64,000 bases of DNA, taken from contig NC_047063.1 in the NCBI RefSeq assembly GCF_902459465.1, positions 15,499,343 to 15,563,342 on the forward strand. The letters are read 5' to 3'. The stretch comes from Asterias rubens (lineage: Eukaryota; Echinodermata; Asteroidea; Forcipulatida; Asteriidae). The notes under the pieces are model-generated. The model was given only the letters and a program-made list of their open reading frames with translations. It made no database searches and was not told the origin of the DNA. The translations under genes were made by a program, and so were the position numbers. Each line of letters starts with the position of its first letter. Positions within the stretch are counted from its first letter, which is position 1. This document shows positions 11,923-25,500 of the stretch, piece after piece.

Positions 11923-11949
11923 TTTTTTTTTGGGGGGGGGGGGGGGGGG
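11923..11949. repeat. T9-G18 homopolymer tract
   Basis: Nine T followed by eighteen G. It could form a G-quadruplex, and its length is the least reliable part of the local assembly. Gly- or Pro-rich open frames across it are artefacts. Confidence 0.9.
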
Positions 11950-12059
11950 CAGTGCCATGCCAGGGAGGGGGCGGGATGGCAGGGAGGGGGGGCATGGATT
12001 TTCAAAGGGAGAGCAAGGTGCATATTTTCACTGGGAGACTGTGGCATGGGTTTTGACAA

Positions 12060-12360
12060 GGGAGCGGGGTTTGCTCATTCTGTCAAAAGTTTTGTCAGTT
12101 AAGCAAACATTACGGGGTAAGCTTTGCTGCTCATTCCTTTTTATGATTCTTGTCATTTGAGCCCAAATTACAAGGGGGTTATTCTTGCTGCTCTTTCCTT
12201 TATGTGTTTCATGTAATTTTACTATCCCAAATCAGGGTTAGCCTGGCTACTCATACCTTTTGATATTTCAAATCATTTGAGCCAAAATTACAACGGGTGA
12301 GCTTTGCTACATAATCCTTTCGGTGTTTCACGTCATTTGAGCCAAAATTACAAGTAAGCC
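12060..12360. repeat. Degenerate minisatellite, ~64-bp unit
   Basis: About four copies of a unit with TCATTTGAGCCAAAATTACA, then GGGTGAGCTTTGCTACTCAT and CCTTTTTATGTTTCA. Starts lie near 12100, 12163, 12228 and 12290. Non-coding. Confidence 0.75.
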
Positions 12361-12480
12361 TAAAGCCCGGTTCATACTTTCTGCGAATGCTTCGTGCGAT
12401 GCAAATTTCGTTGCGTCACAAAGGGAAATGGAGCGCGTACCGATTGTTGCTTCGCCAAAAAGAGAACATGACCAATTTTA
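12361..12480. mobile_element. Possible MITE terminus fragment
   Basis: AAAGCCCGGTTCATACTTTC, TGCGAATGC, GATGCAAATTTCGTTGCGTC resembles the end of a dispersed echinoderm-type repeat that I recognise only by style. No second terminus found. Confidence 0.3.
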
Positions 12481-14207
12481 ATACATCAGTTTGGATCACA
12501 CTGAGCCAAGTACTGAGTATATTCATTGCATTTCTCACTCTTTGGCTTAAATTTGATGAAATTGCTGGACTTACCCCTCTGTGATTTGTTCAATGATATT
12601 TAGTCCACAATTTGATTGAAAACATACAAACAAACACAAGTCAGACCAAAGATTTTTACTTATATTACATCATTAAGTTTTAATCCAACGATTTTGGTGT
12701 CAACCTTCTACTCAATTGAAAGATATAATTATTGCATGGTCATTTTATATAATTAATTTACATAAGGCTTAAGTACAAAATGTTAATTGCTTTATCATGT
12801 GACACTAGTTAGAAAACTATAATCTATTCTATTTGTTATACTCATTTCCAGCCAAAAGCTTGAAATGTGTTTGATTATTATTACAAGAAAAAGAAAAAAT
12901 GTAAAGGAACAGTAACACATAATTACAGTCAACTGCATTACAAAAGTTAGACATAAATAACGTCATTGTTCTGACCAATTCAAAGATACTATACATTAAA
13001 AATAAATAAACCCATATACTCAAACAAAGATTTTGTATATTGATCATAAACTCAAGTAAAAGCTAGGATCATTTAAATAATGAACAACTTGCATCCAATG
13101 GGGAAACAAAGCTATAATAACGAGGTCCATGTGATTTCTGTCGTCACTCTGTAATCAAATCCACTGACTATTCAGAATGAAAACAACATGAATCAATTAC
13201 ATATTTTTGCACAAGGTTTGCAGTAGATTTAAAAAATAAACCAGAAGGTATTGTTTGAAATTTTGAAATTGTTGCACCTTTTATCGCAAACTATCAATTT
13301 TTGCACTCTTGATATCTCAATCCGCTGCAAACCACTTACATATACTACTTACATTATCTTATACAAAGTTCTTCTGGTAGGCCTTGCTAATAAAGGTGAT
13401 GTGGGTATACATTTAAGTATATAGCTATAAAACATACTCAAGCCCATGACAGTTGTGTTTGTAGTCAGTGCTATCATTTACAAATGAGGCAATTTTGTAT
13501 AGGTTAAAGGGTACCTACAAGTGTTCAATATAAATACATAAAAAGGAGTTTTACCTTAAGTACATCCCATCTTAAACATGTTAAAAGCACCACTTTTAAC
13601 GATGCCGATGTTGTATTTTTGTAAAAAATATAAGACAGTTCATGCAACCAACAATAATTATGTTGTGCACTGATCAACCAATTAAAAAGAAAAATTCATT
13701 TCTCATACACTTATGCTTAAAGTTAATACTGGACGTTAGTAAAAGTTTGACAAATTTTGTTGACAGGGTCGGTTACAATGAGGCACGGTTCTATCATTTA
13801 TTTTAACTCCATGACAATATAAATTTTTCATGTCTTTTTTGGCCTTAAATTAATGATTTTATACCACAGAAACTTTTTAATACATATTTCAACTGGTACT
13901 TCTATTGATAATTTTTGCATCAAGAGAATTTGTACTTCAAAATATATGACTGACCTTATGCACCATCGTGTCGGTCAAAGTTTTATAAGACAGGGTGGGT
14001 CAACAATGGGTGGTCATTTTCTAAACCACACCTTGAGTTTGGACTCAAACAGGTGGACAGAACCCAAGCCAGAGCCCAAGCTCCCAAGCCATGGCTTAGA
14101 AAATAGCCATAATGGTCCATGTCAGTCATAACAGTCCTTAACAAACATAAAAATGAATTCAAAAATTGGATGTTTGATGTACAAATCACATTACATTGAT
14201 AGTATAC
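12481..14207. other. Gene-free AT-rich stretch
   Basis: Very AT-rich. Open frames up to 92 codons (13853-14131) carry no domain or convincing splice-site context. No feature supported. Confidence 0.5.
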
Positions 14208-14366
14208 ACATAATGAATGTTTATGAGTGCAATGGTGCGAATATGTTCATAAGTTGAAAGATGGAATGTTCTATTCAACGAGGCGGAGCCGAGTTGAATG
14301 GAACAATACAGCTTTCAACGAATGAACATTTCGCACCATTGCACGAATGAAAAACATTCATTATTT
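14208..14366. repeat. Long foldback (arms ~70 bp)
   Basis: The left arm ATAATGAATG...AGTGCAATGGTGCGAA and the right arm TTTCGCACCATTGCACGAAT...CATTCATTAT pair over about 70 bp with a few mismatches, around a GC-rich centre GAGGCGGAGCCGA. The layout is that of a non-autonomous foldback element. Confidence 0.8.
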
Positions 14367-14550
14367 GTTTTATATAACATCCAAGTAGATCTTTGTCATT
14401 TTGATTAAAAGATACAACTTTCTAAACAAACAAAACGTAGGCCTACAATTTTTAATTGTAGAAGCCGAATGTTAAGTAATTTTACTACCTTGCAGTAACA
14501 CTGCTGCGTTACCAAAGACACGCGCACGCAGTGATATGTGTTTACTCAGC

Positions 14551-14624
14551 TTTTTTGTTCATCCGAAAAGTACTATTGCACGCTGGCAGCGTGCAATGGT
14601 ACTTTTCAGATGGAACGAAAAAGC
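14551..14624. repeat. Hairpin centred on GCACGCTGGCAGCGTGC
   Basis: The arms TTTTTTGTTC...AAAAGTAC and GTACTTTT...GAACGAAAAA flank a near-perfect GC-rich core (14578-14594). It is about 35 bp per arm with a one-base centre. Partial repeats of the same words (GCGTGCAATGGCACTTTT) follow at about 14640-14656, so this and the foldback at 14208-14366 may be parts of one composite element. Confidence 0.75.
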
Positions 14625-14659
14625 ACGGTGAGTGACTCAGCGTGCAATGGCACTTTTAT

Positions 14660-16327
14660 TTGCTATCACGTGACGAACAATCCTCCGATCAAATGGCAAG
14701 GATCTGCTCGGGTGTTATATAAAAACTACTAATTCATTTTATACACCATTACTTGTTAAATCAGATAACAATTATATCAGATAACAAATTGTATAAGGCA
14801 CATATAACATATAATATTTGAGAGGTACTTAATACAGAAATACCTTTCAACAATGTATAAACAGATAGAACCAAACTTATTGTGAAACTTCAGTACATCA
14901 CTCTACATACTATAATACATGTGCAGCATTTCTCATCTTTAGAAGGCAAAGTACTCCTGACGTGAATCCAAGAACAGGTTAAGAAAATGTCAACAACAGT
15001 TTTTAGCCGTAGTTTTGTTTGATGAAGACACCATCAAACAAATTGCATAGTTAAGTGTACAGGTTATGGATGTAGAAGCAGACTGAATCAATTGGATTTA
15101 TCAACCCTTTGGGTCATCATCACAAACAGCCACTGTCTGCCCATGATCTGCCATTTTGGAAGTCAAGTTTAATAATAGTGTTCGTTTGTGCACTTATATA
15201 ACAAAGAGATATTTTAATAAACATGCTGAATCATTGTAAACCTTTATCCAACAAAAACAAATGGACATACTGACTTAAACCATGCACCCCCATGATCTCA
15301 GGCATAGTTGAGAAAAAGTGGTGCTATCAACTTGTAATAACATAACAAAACAAAACTAATGTTGCTACAAATCAAAAGGAAAGACTAAACATCAAATAAA
15401 TCCATTCCAGTTGTAACTAGGATTTCATTTGTGTAACAGCAACATTTTAAACAGTTTAATTTTAAAACCTATTCACAGATTAATAATGTATATTACAACA
15501 TTCACCATAATTCACTAAAAACCAACCAACACAAACACTCAATGACAAGAGTGTGCAAAAATGTTGGTTACAAAAATAACAATAAAATGAGTTTTAGAGC
15601 TTCATGTCACTCATCATAATACTAGATAATGGCACACTTGACGAGCCCAATCAAATGCAACTAGGCTGTTTTAAACATTTTACAATTGCTATACAGTAAG
15701 GACACAAATCTTAAAATATTAAGTATTAAAAAAAAGGATCAGCCATGCAGGTTTTGAGACATTATTTCGAACATTGTTCTTACAAATACGGCTATGGCTA
15801 GACTTCCATGACCTGGCTATGGCTGGACTTCCATGACATCATGCATTGAAGTATAATTCATCCTTTGCAACACACTTAGCAACAGTCATAGCCGTAACTG
15901 TAGCCACCAATTCAGATTTGGCCTGACGGTGTTTTGTCTGACATTGCTTGCCAGTACCCTGGATATCTGCAAGCTCTGTCTTGGGTTAGATACATGACTA
16001 TCCAGGCAACATAGAAGTAAATCTTGTTTCAGAATAAAGAATACATCATGTCTGGGCTCCAAACAGTGACGGAGTTATACATAGGAAACTACTTCAAGCC
16101 TCAGAGTTGGTGGCAAGCCTTTTGGTAATACCTGGCAGTTGATCTATCTCATTCATTTTAACCTTTCAGTCATTTTCAACTTACAAAAAAAAAAACTAAT
16201 TAAAAAAATATATTTAAAAAATATATGAAACCATTTTTTTTTTGTGAATCTTAGAGAGTTTCCTTGAAATTAATATTCACTAATTGATTACCTTGAAGTC
16301 AACACCTACTCATTGTGCAGTCAGTGA
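14660..16327. other. Gene-free stretch; could contain 3' UTR of the gene ending at 16328
   Basis: AT-rich with no coding exon recognised. On the minus strand it follows the stop codon of the last Kazal exon, so part may be 3' untranslated sequence. I did not find a convincing AATAAA close to the stop. Confidence 0.4.
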
Positions 16328-16521
16328 CTATAAGTGGAAAGTGGCATCAAGGAAGTCTTCGCATATCCCATGATGCTGCTTTGTGAGGTCTTGCGCTCCT
16401 TCTGTGCAAAGCTGCCTCTTTATGAGGCTGCAGTCATTGTCGTAGGTCACGTGATCACTTCCGCACACGGGATTGTAGAAATTTGGACATTCAAACTCTG
16501 CACAGGTCTTTGTACCATTCA
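16328..16521 (-). CDS. Exon 10 (alternative last): sixth Kazal domain and stop
   Basis: Preceded on the minus strand by TTTTTTCAG, entered in phase 1, and ends at TAG (16328-16330). It encodes a complete Kazal domain, spacing C-x4-C-x7-C-x10-C-x6-C-x14-C, with the diagnostic [15 protein letters not shown] core, then a 12-residue tail ending FHL. The second residue after Cys2, the usual P1 inhibitory position, is Asn, so no trypsin-type activity is predicted. Its phase fits the donor at 17079. It could also belong to an otherwise unseen Kazal gene, but no signal-peptide exon is visible between it and the transmembrane exon. Confidence 0.75.
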
Positions 16522-19500
16522 CTGAAAAAATAAGAAAACAGTGTCAATGAAAAACTTTAATGTGTCAGCTCCTTTATACTTCAAGATGACTTTTTTGTGT
16601 TGCTTATATCAAAATTCTGCACATGAGTGCCCTACAAAGCAGGGAGATGGCTGCAGCTTAGCAGGGAATTCTATGATTTGCAGCACTATAAAATTGAACC
16701 AATAAGCGACATATGCAAAAACTAATCCCTAAATTCATGTCATTATTTTAGTTTTTTTATCTCTGGATCTTTAAGCCTCTTAAGTATTACACCCCATCTT
16801 CACCCTATCACTTTTAGTTTTACCATTTCCCTCAAAAGGACTTCTGATGAATTTCTTTGCGCTGCTCAACAAGGAATTCTTTTGGATGGTGTTCTGTAAT
16901 GTGAAGGTATCTATGGGCTGCACCGTGCCAAGAAAATTGTGCCTTAAAGAGTATGTTCCATGATTCCTTCCATAGCTTTAACATTGCAATTTCAAGCAAA
17001 CCCTTTAGACAAAATGAAGCTTTAATTGCAAAACCATTTAGGATGGTAAAAGGAATGATAACAAAATGAAAGCCTTACCTAGTTCCAATAGCCCTGGTAT
17101 GCAGTCACCTTCATACACAGACTCTAGTGAAGTGGATCCACGCAGACATGCTACACGCTTTAACTCACAGGCTGAGGAATATGTGAAGCCGTCTGACCCA
17201 CACACTGGGCAAACATCAGGTAGGCATGGGGCACATGTTCTAGGATCTGGTGGAAAAAAAAATTGATCTAGTGAAAATGTGTCTCATCTTAACTCTGTAA
17301 TATTAATCCTTCCATTGAAGTACTAAGTCTGCAAGTGCATAGACCTTCTGTAAAAGACCCAATCGACCCCCAAAAATGCAGTGATAAGCGTGTTTACCAG
17401 CCTCGCACAACCCTGAGCAAGGAGTCTTTATTTGACCTCAGTTAAGGTGCTCATGATGTTATATTAAACAGATCTTTTGGTAAAGCTGACAAGACCAAAA
17501 TACTTTATCATGTACTCATAGACTTCATTTGATTCTGCATTTTCTAATATTAAATCTGCCTAAAATAATAAATTTTTTAAGTTTGAAATGTTGCACATCA
17601 ACAATGTAGCAAAAAAAAAAGAATTCACACTTAATTTGAAAGGAAATTGAATTTTCCAGACAAACTAAAAAATGATTTCTGCAATCTATGACTGCTGACT
17701 ACATGGAAGAAACCTTCCAAGTCACATTGCCTCCAAATTAATCATATTCCAATTTTATTTCTAGAAAGAAAAAAAAGAAAAAGAAAAAAAAAACTGGCTT
17801 CACAAATCATTTCCATTACTTTTAAGAACACTAGATGGCAGCTGTCTTACCAGATAAAATCACTGTTCTTGGAAATTAGTCATGCTAAGAACAGAAATTT
17901 ATCTGATATATTTGCTGCGACCTAGCATTATATTGTCTTCTTTTGTTTCTTAAAAAAAATGCAGGTTAAAAGAGGAAGAGGAGAATATTTAATTCCTCAC
18001 ATAGTCTGACACATACCTCTAGGTTACACCAAAAAACAATCTCAATTAATTTGTTTGCCAATTATTTGCAATGGCCTGAAATGCATTCAAACTTTGCCGA
18101 ACCTTCCTGGCATGGTTGCATTTTTTTTGTAGCATTAAAAGTAGACCCCTTGCATAAAACCCCCAGCGTGAGGTAAAAAACTGGAAGTTTTTCGCACAGT
18201 TGAAAGGCATTAATAGGGCTTCCTTTGACCCCAGTGGGGGCACTGTTTGACCTTGTGACATCACGTGCAAGGGGTCTCTATTGGTTAAAGTCAATGAGAA
18301 TGAGAAGTATGTGGCAGACTTCAAATGACAAATTGCAGTGTATAGATCCCATTGCAGCCAGCCTGTATCAGTCAGTTTCATTTTGTTCAACTGAAAAAAA
18401 AAATCAGACATCATCTTCACAGTTCAACAAAATTTATGACAGGGAACAAGTATGTAGGCAAGTATGGAGGGGTGTGTACAATCATGCTCATTGCTGTGCA
18501 TTAATGTTTAAACCAAAACCTGGATATCAATTATATTACCAATTAGTTTGTGTTACATACTCACACTTTGCAACCTGATTTGTTCAGAGCACAGTGAAGT
18601 AATCTCTCACAATCACTTGAACTCTCTCAAAAGAAGAATGGCTGGTTGTTTCCAGTAATTAATGGTGAATGAATTTTAAACTCAAACATGAATGGCTTGT
18701 GAATGCATGAATGTGAAAGCAAAGCCGCGTTGTTAAATGAAATGATCCAGAATGCTTTAGGCTCATGATCATGAATACGGCTTATGTTGTCTTAAAAGTG
18801 TAAAAAATCATATATTATGCCAAGATGATGCAATTTATAGATGATGCAATATATTGCTGACAACACTCATAAGAGAGGAGTGTAAATATTTCTTTTGTAG
18901 CATCATTGCAGGGCACATGAGTACCTCAACAATAATGTTATTTTGTGATTTCAAAAACATTATATACAAAATATTTACATGATGCAGACAAATTATAAAA
19001 AATGGTTGACAGAAACAAAAAGAACACAAGGAAATAAACCAAAAACAACAAAACATGTTTGCAACAAACAAATTATGAAAGAATGTTTGCAACCAACAAG
19101 TGTTAAAACATAAGCAAAATGAAGCATTAAGCAAAATAATTGTTCTCCTTGATAATAAATCTTTTGCTAAATGAGGTTAGAATGGGGGAAAATCCTGGAC
19201 GAATTGCAGTGGCTACTTCCAATACTTGAAGGCAAGATAAAGAGATGCTGCGAGGATTAGCAGCGCAATAATGACGATTATGGTCACATTGCGACCAACT
19301 GTGGAATACAAACACAATTCAGACATTTGTCATATTCAGACAGTCAACATCAATCACTTTTTGCTTTAATAGAACTACGGTCAACATTATACTTCAGCCA
19401 AATACAAGGTGAGTTTCAATGCCAGAAGTTTGCCTCAAATGATTTTACTTTGTTAAGAAAATGTCTTCCTCACAGACTGAAAATCATTTGTGCAAGTGTT

Positions 19501-22500
19501 AGCTCTGACACTGCTATTCACTTCATATTTAGGGGAAGTATAAATGGACCTTCAGGAAGTTTGGGTTTTGGGTTTGTTTATGGGAAACTATACTATGTTA
19601 TTAATACAGGAAGGAATGCAAAATGCAACGAGTGGTACCTCATGGTCGACCCAAGTCATACCATGGAAATTTTAAGTTCCATACTTTTCATTTTGCACTT
19701 CTCCCTTACTAGCTATTTGTTACAGCATGCATTTACAACTTGTTGTGATTGTTCAATTAACACCATGCAAGTGGTATTAGGTTTTAGATGTTTCTGGACT
19801 GATCAACGAAACTTCTTCCTTTAAAATTACAGTTAGTTTTGTAGCAAACAGACGGTGGCATGAATGTATATTGAAAGAGATATACATATTAATAAGGGGA
19901 CAGAGGTTGCTTCAAAGAAATAGTTTAGAAAGTTGTGTGAGACAAGTAATAAAACAAACAAATTATATCTGTTATCAGGAAACCTAATGATTGCTACACA
20001 CCTTGTTTACTTGAAGGTTCCACTTTTGTTGTTACTGCATCTGCAGTGACGGCAGGAGACACTGTATCACTGGGCCTCGTCTTCTGCGTTACGCCTCCAA
20101 ACGGATTGACTAACTCAAACACCCTAAAGGTTCCCTCGGGTGTTGTTGGTGACAAGGAGGTGAAAGTTAGCTGTTGTCCCTCGCTTGCTCCCGTTACCTC
20201 TCCAGACGCCTCTCCGTGGGGTGCTGGTATCATGAAAGTGTGGCCCTCAGAAGGTGGAGTACGAGAGGGTGGTTCTTCTGATCCCGATCCCTCCTTGATG
20301 GGTAGAATGAAGAGGAAAGGGTCTTTTGATGTAGTTTCTTCTTCTGAAAAAGGATAAAAATAGGTACCAACGAAATGTTAAACAATGAAAAGTCACGCTT
20401 GCTTTAGAGAACAATAAAAAATCTTACAATGTTTACACATTAATTTAACTGGGACTTTGTTTGCATCTCCTTGTACATTTCAACTGTCGAGCAGATAGTT
20501 AAGTGTAAGGGCAGTATTAAGAAAGAACGAAAGACTTCAAAACTTCCCAATTATTTTCATCTCTTAAAATTTGTAAGTATATAATCATAACACATTTGAG
20601 GTTTGAATTAACCTTTGGAATATTACCTGTTTTATTTGTCTCTGAGGTCTTAGTAGACATCCTGTCAGAATCAGATGTCACCAAAGTGCTTCCCAGACCA
20701 GTCACTGAAGCTGTGACAGCCCTGAAGGTAGATTTGACCAACTCTGTGATCCAATAGCTCTCGGTAGTGGTCTCTGTATCTCCTCCATCTGGTGTTGCTC
20801 CATCAGGGGTGCTGGCTGAGGAAACTGCATCACCTGGGAGGCCGCTATCTGTAGTGAGGAAAATGTCTTGGCTGACCATTGGAGTTTCTCCAGAGCCTTC
20901 TTGAGGAAATGTTTCGGTTGAGAATTTAGGATGTTGGAACCACACTTCTGTTGTTCGATTTATGGTTCTTAACAGAACTGTTAACAAACTTGGGGGACTA
21001 ACAGTTGTTGAGAATTTAATATTTTCCTCAGTGGTTAGCATTTTGCCCGTTGTAGCCGACTTCGTTGACAACCCATCTGTAGGCATGACTGTAACTACAG
21101 AACCATTAACAGCCTTTTTGGTGATGTGTTCAGTAGATGATCGAACATCTGTTTTCATTTGTGCTGTGCTTGGAGATTTTGAGATAGTTTTCAACAGAGA
21201 AAGCACAGTTGTAGGTTTGGCTGTGGTTGTTACAGTGGATTTGGCAGATGTCATCAGGAGAGATTGTAATGCTGCTGCCGTTGTTTTTTCTTCACTACTC
21301 TGTGCCACTGTTGACAGTGTTTCAACTGATATTTTGTCTGTTACAGCAGGTTTTGTTGTTCTCCTCAGTAGTTCCATTGTTGTTGAAGGATATTCAGGGT
21401 GCCTCGTCTCAGAAGTATCACTTGAAGTCATAAGATCAGGGGAGGTTTTTCTATTTTCAGAAATAATCTCTGTGGGAATCTGAGCAGATGTCATTGCAAC
21501 AGTAGTTCCTGTGTCAAAAGTTTCTGGTTCGGAAGTAACTTTCACAGTGTGTACTTCTACTTCTGCTGTTGAAGATTCGGCTGAAGGCAAAGAGATTGGC
21601 GAAGTAAGTAATGTTGACCTCACAGGTAGAATAGTTGGTGCAGGAGACGCCATAATTGTTGGTTTCACCTTCTGGAGACCTGATGTAAGTTCTGTTTTGC
21701 TTGTAACATCCTCAATCTTTTTATCAGACCTCATAGTAGATCTCATTGGAACACCTGTAGTTTTCAGTTCCCCAACTTGAGTAACTTCAGACGCAGGCAT
21801 CCTGGTATCTGTAGAGGAGACAGGCAAAGTAGTCAAAGTAGGCTTGACAGGTGGGCTGGTTGGTGGAGGAGGTGGTATAATTGTCGGTTTGTCCTTCGTG
21901 GCACTAGTGGTGAGCTCGGGTATCGTTGTATCACTTTCAAACTTCACTTCTGTAGACATCCTTGGAACCTTTGTGGACTCAGGTACAGGATGCTTGGTCA
22001 CTGCTTCAATTGTGGACAAGTCTGTTGTTACCAAAATGTCTGTGGTTTCTCCTTCCTTAGTAGTTAGTTCAACCTTCAATGGTAATTGAGATGTTTGGTA
22101 GGATCCAGATAATTCTTCAACGGTAGTTGCTACCGGAGCAATTGTAGGATCCATGGCAGCTGATGTTGCAATGTCTTCAACAGTGTTAGTTTGCTCTGTC
22201 AGAATTTCCACTGGAAGTATTGTGGTAGGTTCAGGAGTAGTCTGTTTGGTAGGTTTAAAGGTGGATGTAGTTTGTCTTGCTATTGTTGGAGTAGTAATCT
22301 TGATCTGCATTTCTGTTACTTCAGCGTGTGGTGTGGATTTTTCTTCAGTTAATTTGGTTTGATGAAGGGAAGGTACAACTGTTGGTTGATCTTGCTCAGA
22401 AGTTGACATCAATGTGACCTCTGATAATTTTGTTCCAGTAGTATGCTGGACGGTTGGCATGGTTTTCATTTCCTCATTTGTTACTGAAGTTGTTTCTGAT

Positions 22501-25500
22501 GTGAGCAGATGAGCATCTGTATGGTCAGCCCCCAAGTGGGATTCAGTTGCCTGTTCACTTCTACTCAAACTTATTGTTGATTCTGTTTGGAATGCTGTTG
22601 TCTGTCCAGTTACCTCCACTGTTCCTTTTACAGTTGACTGTGGAACTGTTTTTCTTGTAGCAGTTTTACTGGTAGCGGATACAGCAGATGGTTCTTCTGT
22701 GGTTGTGACTTCTATTTCCCTAGTTTGATCAACTGTTTTTAATGTTGTGTGTACCCTTGGATAATCTGTTTTATGAGTAGAAGGTGAACTATGTTCATGT
22801 CTCATCTTAATTGATGTTGGCCTCATTGGCGGACTTGTTGGAGGGGGAGGTGGTACAATTGTTGGTCGGTCCTTGGGCTTCTCTGTGACAGGGACAGTTG
22901 TCTCTTGAGACTTTTTAGTAACTTTTTGTGGACCTTCCGTGGTTCCTTCACCAGATCCTGGCATCCCAGCCTCTGACACAAAGCTTTGAACACTTGCAGA
23001 AGGACGAGTTGTGGGTGCGCTGTCAAGTGACGATGAGCTTGAGTCTGATGGTTGTCTCTGTGTTTGAGACACACTTGTACTAATGGGTGTAGTTTCAGAC
23101 GTGAGCGTGGTAGATGGTAATTTAGTATGGTGTGTCACTTTTCCAACAGTGGTCACATCTGTCATTGTGAAATCCACCGTTTGTTTCTTGCTTGTAGTTC
23201 TCTCAACTAACCTGGGAGGTTCTGATGTTCCAGAAAAATCTTCCTCAGTTGTGACCACCCACGAAACGGGGGTTACTGATTGTTCCATGGTAAGGGATGT
23301 TGTTTTGTTTTCCTCAACTGGCTCTTGTGAAGTTTGCATCATTGCATCTTCAGTGGTAAACATGTCCATAATTTGTGTGGATATTTCAACCGGCATATCA
23401 GTAGCTCCTTCAGTATTTTGTGTTGACATTAATAACGTAGTTTTGGCTTCCGAAACACTCATTCTTTGGGTAGCCAATGTTTTTAAAGAGGCAACTTCAG
23501 GAGTAACAGAAGATATGGTAGTTGTTGTGTCATCCTTAACGGGCACTTCAGATACTTTAGGCTTGGAAGTCACTGAGATAACAGTACTTGCTACTTTAAC
23601 GTCGGCAGTTGACTGTTCACCTTCAGTTGTACTCAACACTGTGGGTTGCACTGCAAGACTGTCAGACGTTTGTTGTTTTACAGTTGACATTACTTCTTGT
23701 GGTGTCTTTGTAGTTGAGAATGTCACAATGTTTTGTTCTACACTCTGTGATGTTTCAAAGGTTGGCTCCATCAATTCAGTTATCAGTTCATCATTCACTG
23801 TGGAGCCTTCCGTGGTTTGAGCATCAGTAACAGAATCATTCATTGTCTTTTGGGGTACAGCTGTGGTACTTTGTTGTGTCACATGCCCAAGGGTAGGCTT
23901 GTCTGTCATATGAAGTCTCGATTCCGTGAAGATTCCAGGAGGTGAGATTTCAATAGGTTTGATACCTGGGCTTGCTTTATCTGGCTGATCTGTTGTATTG
24001 ATCCCAGGCATCCTTACAGTTGTTGTATGCATATGTCCTGTCACTTCTACTGAAGGACCAGTAGGCAGTGTGGGTGCTTGTTGTGGACTTGTAGGTGCAC
24101 TAAGCTTTGATGTTGCTTGAGTTGGTTGTATAGTTGTTGACTTTGAGTCACCTTCTTCACTTTGTTTTGTTGTTCTTAAATCTGTAGCTGCATCTGTAGA
24201 AGTACGTCTAACACCATCTGGAGGTGTTGTGTTATCTGGTGCCACTGATTCTTGTACATTTGTTACTTCTTCGGTAGACAGAACCAATGTCGGAATGGCA
24301 GGAGGGCCAGTGGGTGTTGATATTTCTTCTGAAATTATCTGCACCAACCCTTCAGTAGTAAATACTGTAGTACTTTCCACTGGTGCATCAGTCATTACAA
24401 TCTTAGTGGATGAAAGTGATGGATATTCAGATGTTTGATCCAAGTCCTGAGGAGAGCTTGAACTGTAAATTGTGACCCTCTGGGTTGCCTCTGAGCTCAT
24501 ACCATGATTTTTGTCAGTGCTTACTTGAGTAATACTTGTTTTCGCTGATACCTTATCAGTTTCTTTTGTGTTAATAACAGTTGTTTCAGAAAGTCCTGAA
24601 GATTCAGTGGTCACTGACATTGTCGTTGGTTCCTTACTAACTGTCCTAGCTGTCCACTTGTTGTTAGTAACATTAGGAATTTTGGTAGAGCCGGAGGAAG
24701 CAAATGAGGTCACAGAAACAGCAGGAGTTGTATCAACAATTGCCTGTTTGACTTCAGATGAAACATATGGTGTGCTTTTGACACTTGTTGAGGTCACATC
24801 AGGAGCAATTGTGACTGCATTGGGTCGAATGACAACCTTGTCTGTGGAATCTTTTTTAGTAAGCTCAACAACGTCAGATGACATGGTTGTGCCTTGAGTG
24901 CTCATCTCTGGTGTTTCCTTGAAACTTGAAGTTGTCTGAGAAATCAATTTGATTGGCTTGCTGCTTGGTGTTGGTTTGTCATCAATAAACGAGACTTCTG
25001 TGGGGCTTGATGTTCCACTCCCATCCTCAGTTAGAACTATAGTTGTTGTTGTAACTATACCAGACCCTGTAGACATTGCTGATGGTGTTTTCATGATCAC
25101 TGCTTGAGTGTTGTTTTGCTGTGGTGAAGTCATGGTTGTTGATAAAGTCACAACAGAAGATTGAGAAGTTGATGGTAAAATAGTTTTTTCTGTGGCAGTA
25201 CTCATTAGTGTTTGCTGCAGATTTAGTTGGGACACTCCAGTTGCAGGAGTTATTTGCTCAGCAGTTAGTATTTCGACTGTGTCTGTAGAAACCTGTCTTG
25301 TTGTCTCATCATCAGCTTGTACAGTTGTTAAATCATGTATGACCTGTTCAATCTTATCTGATGACAGGGGGGTAATTTCAGTAAGTGACCTAACGGCAGC
25401 TGTAATGTCTCCACTTGTTGATGCCGTAGATGCCAAACCTGGGATGCTAACAGACACAAAGGCTGGTGGACCAACCGTTGTACTTTGACTGCTTTCCTCA

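Noticed and set aside
18046..18578. Overlapping 124- and 117-codon frames on opposite strands
   Set aside because: They cover a small foldback repeat (18142-18280) and have no domain or splice context.
19327..19824. 165-codon plus-strand open frame in the intron after exon 7
   Set aside because: No domain, no splice or promoter context, antisense within an intron. Probably chance.
20002..20343. SEA or GPS autoproteolytic module before the membrane helix
   Set aside because: Expected for many membrane mucins, but I see no GSVVV-like cleavage motif, no cysteines and no matching fold signature in this exon.
20517..20626. C-terminal end of the giant open frame beyond 20627
   Set aside because: It lies past a good donor (CAG|GTAATA) and the next exon joins in phase. 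These ~36 residues are intron read-through.
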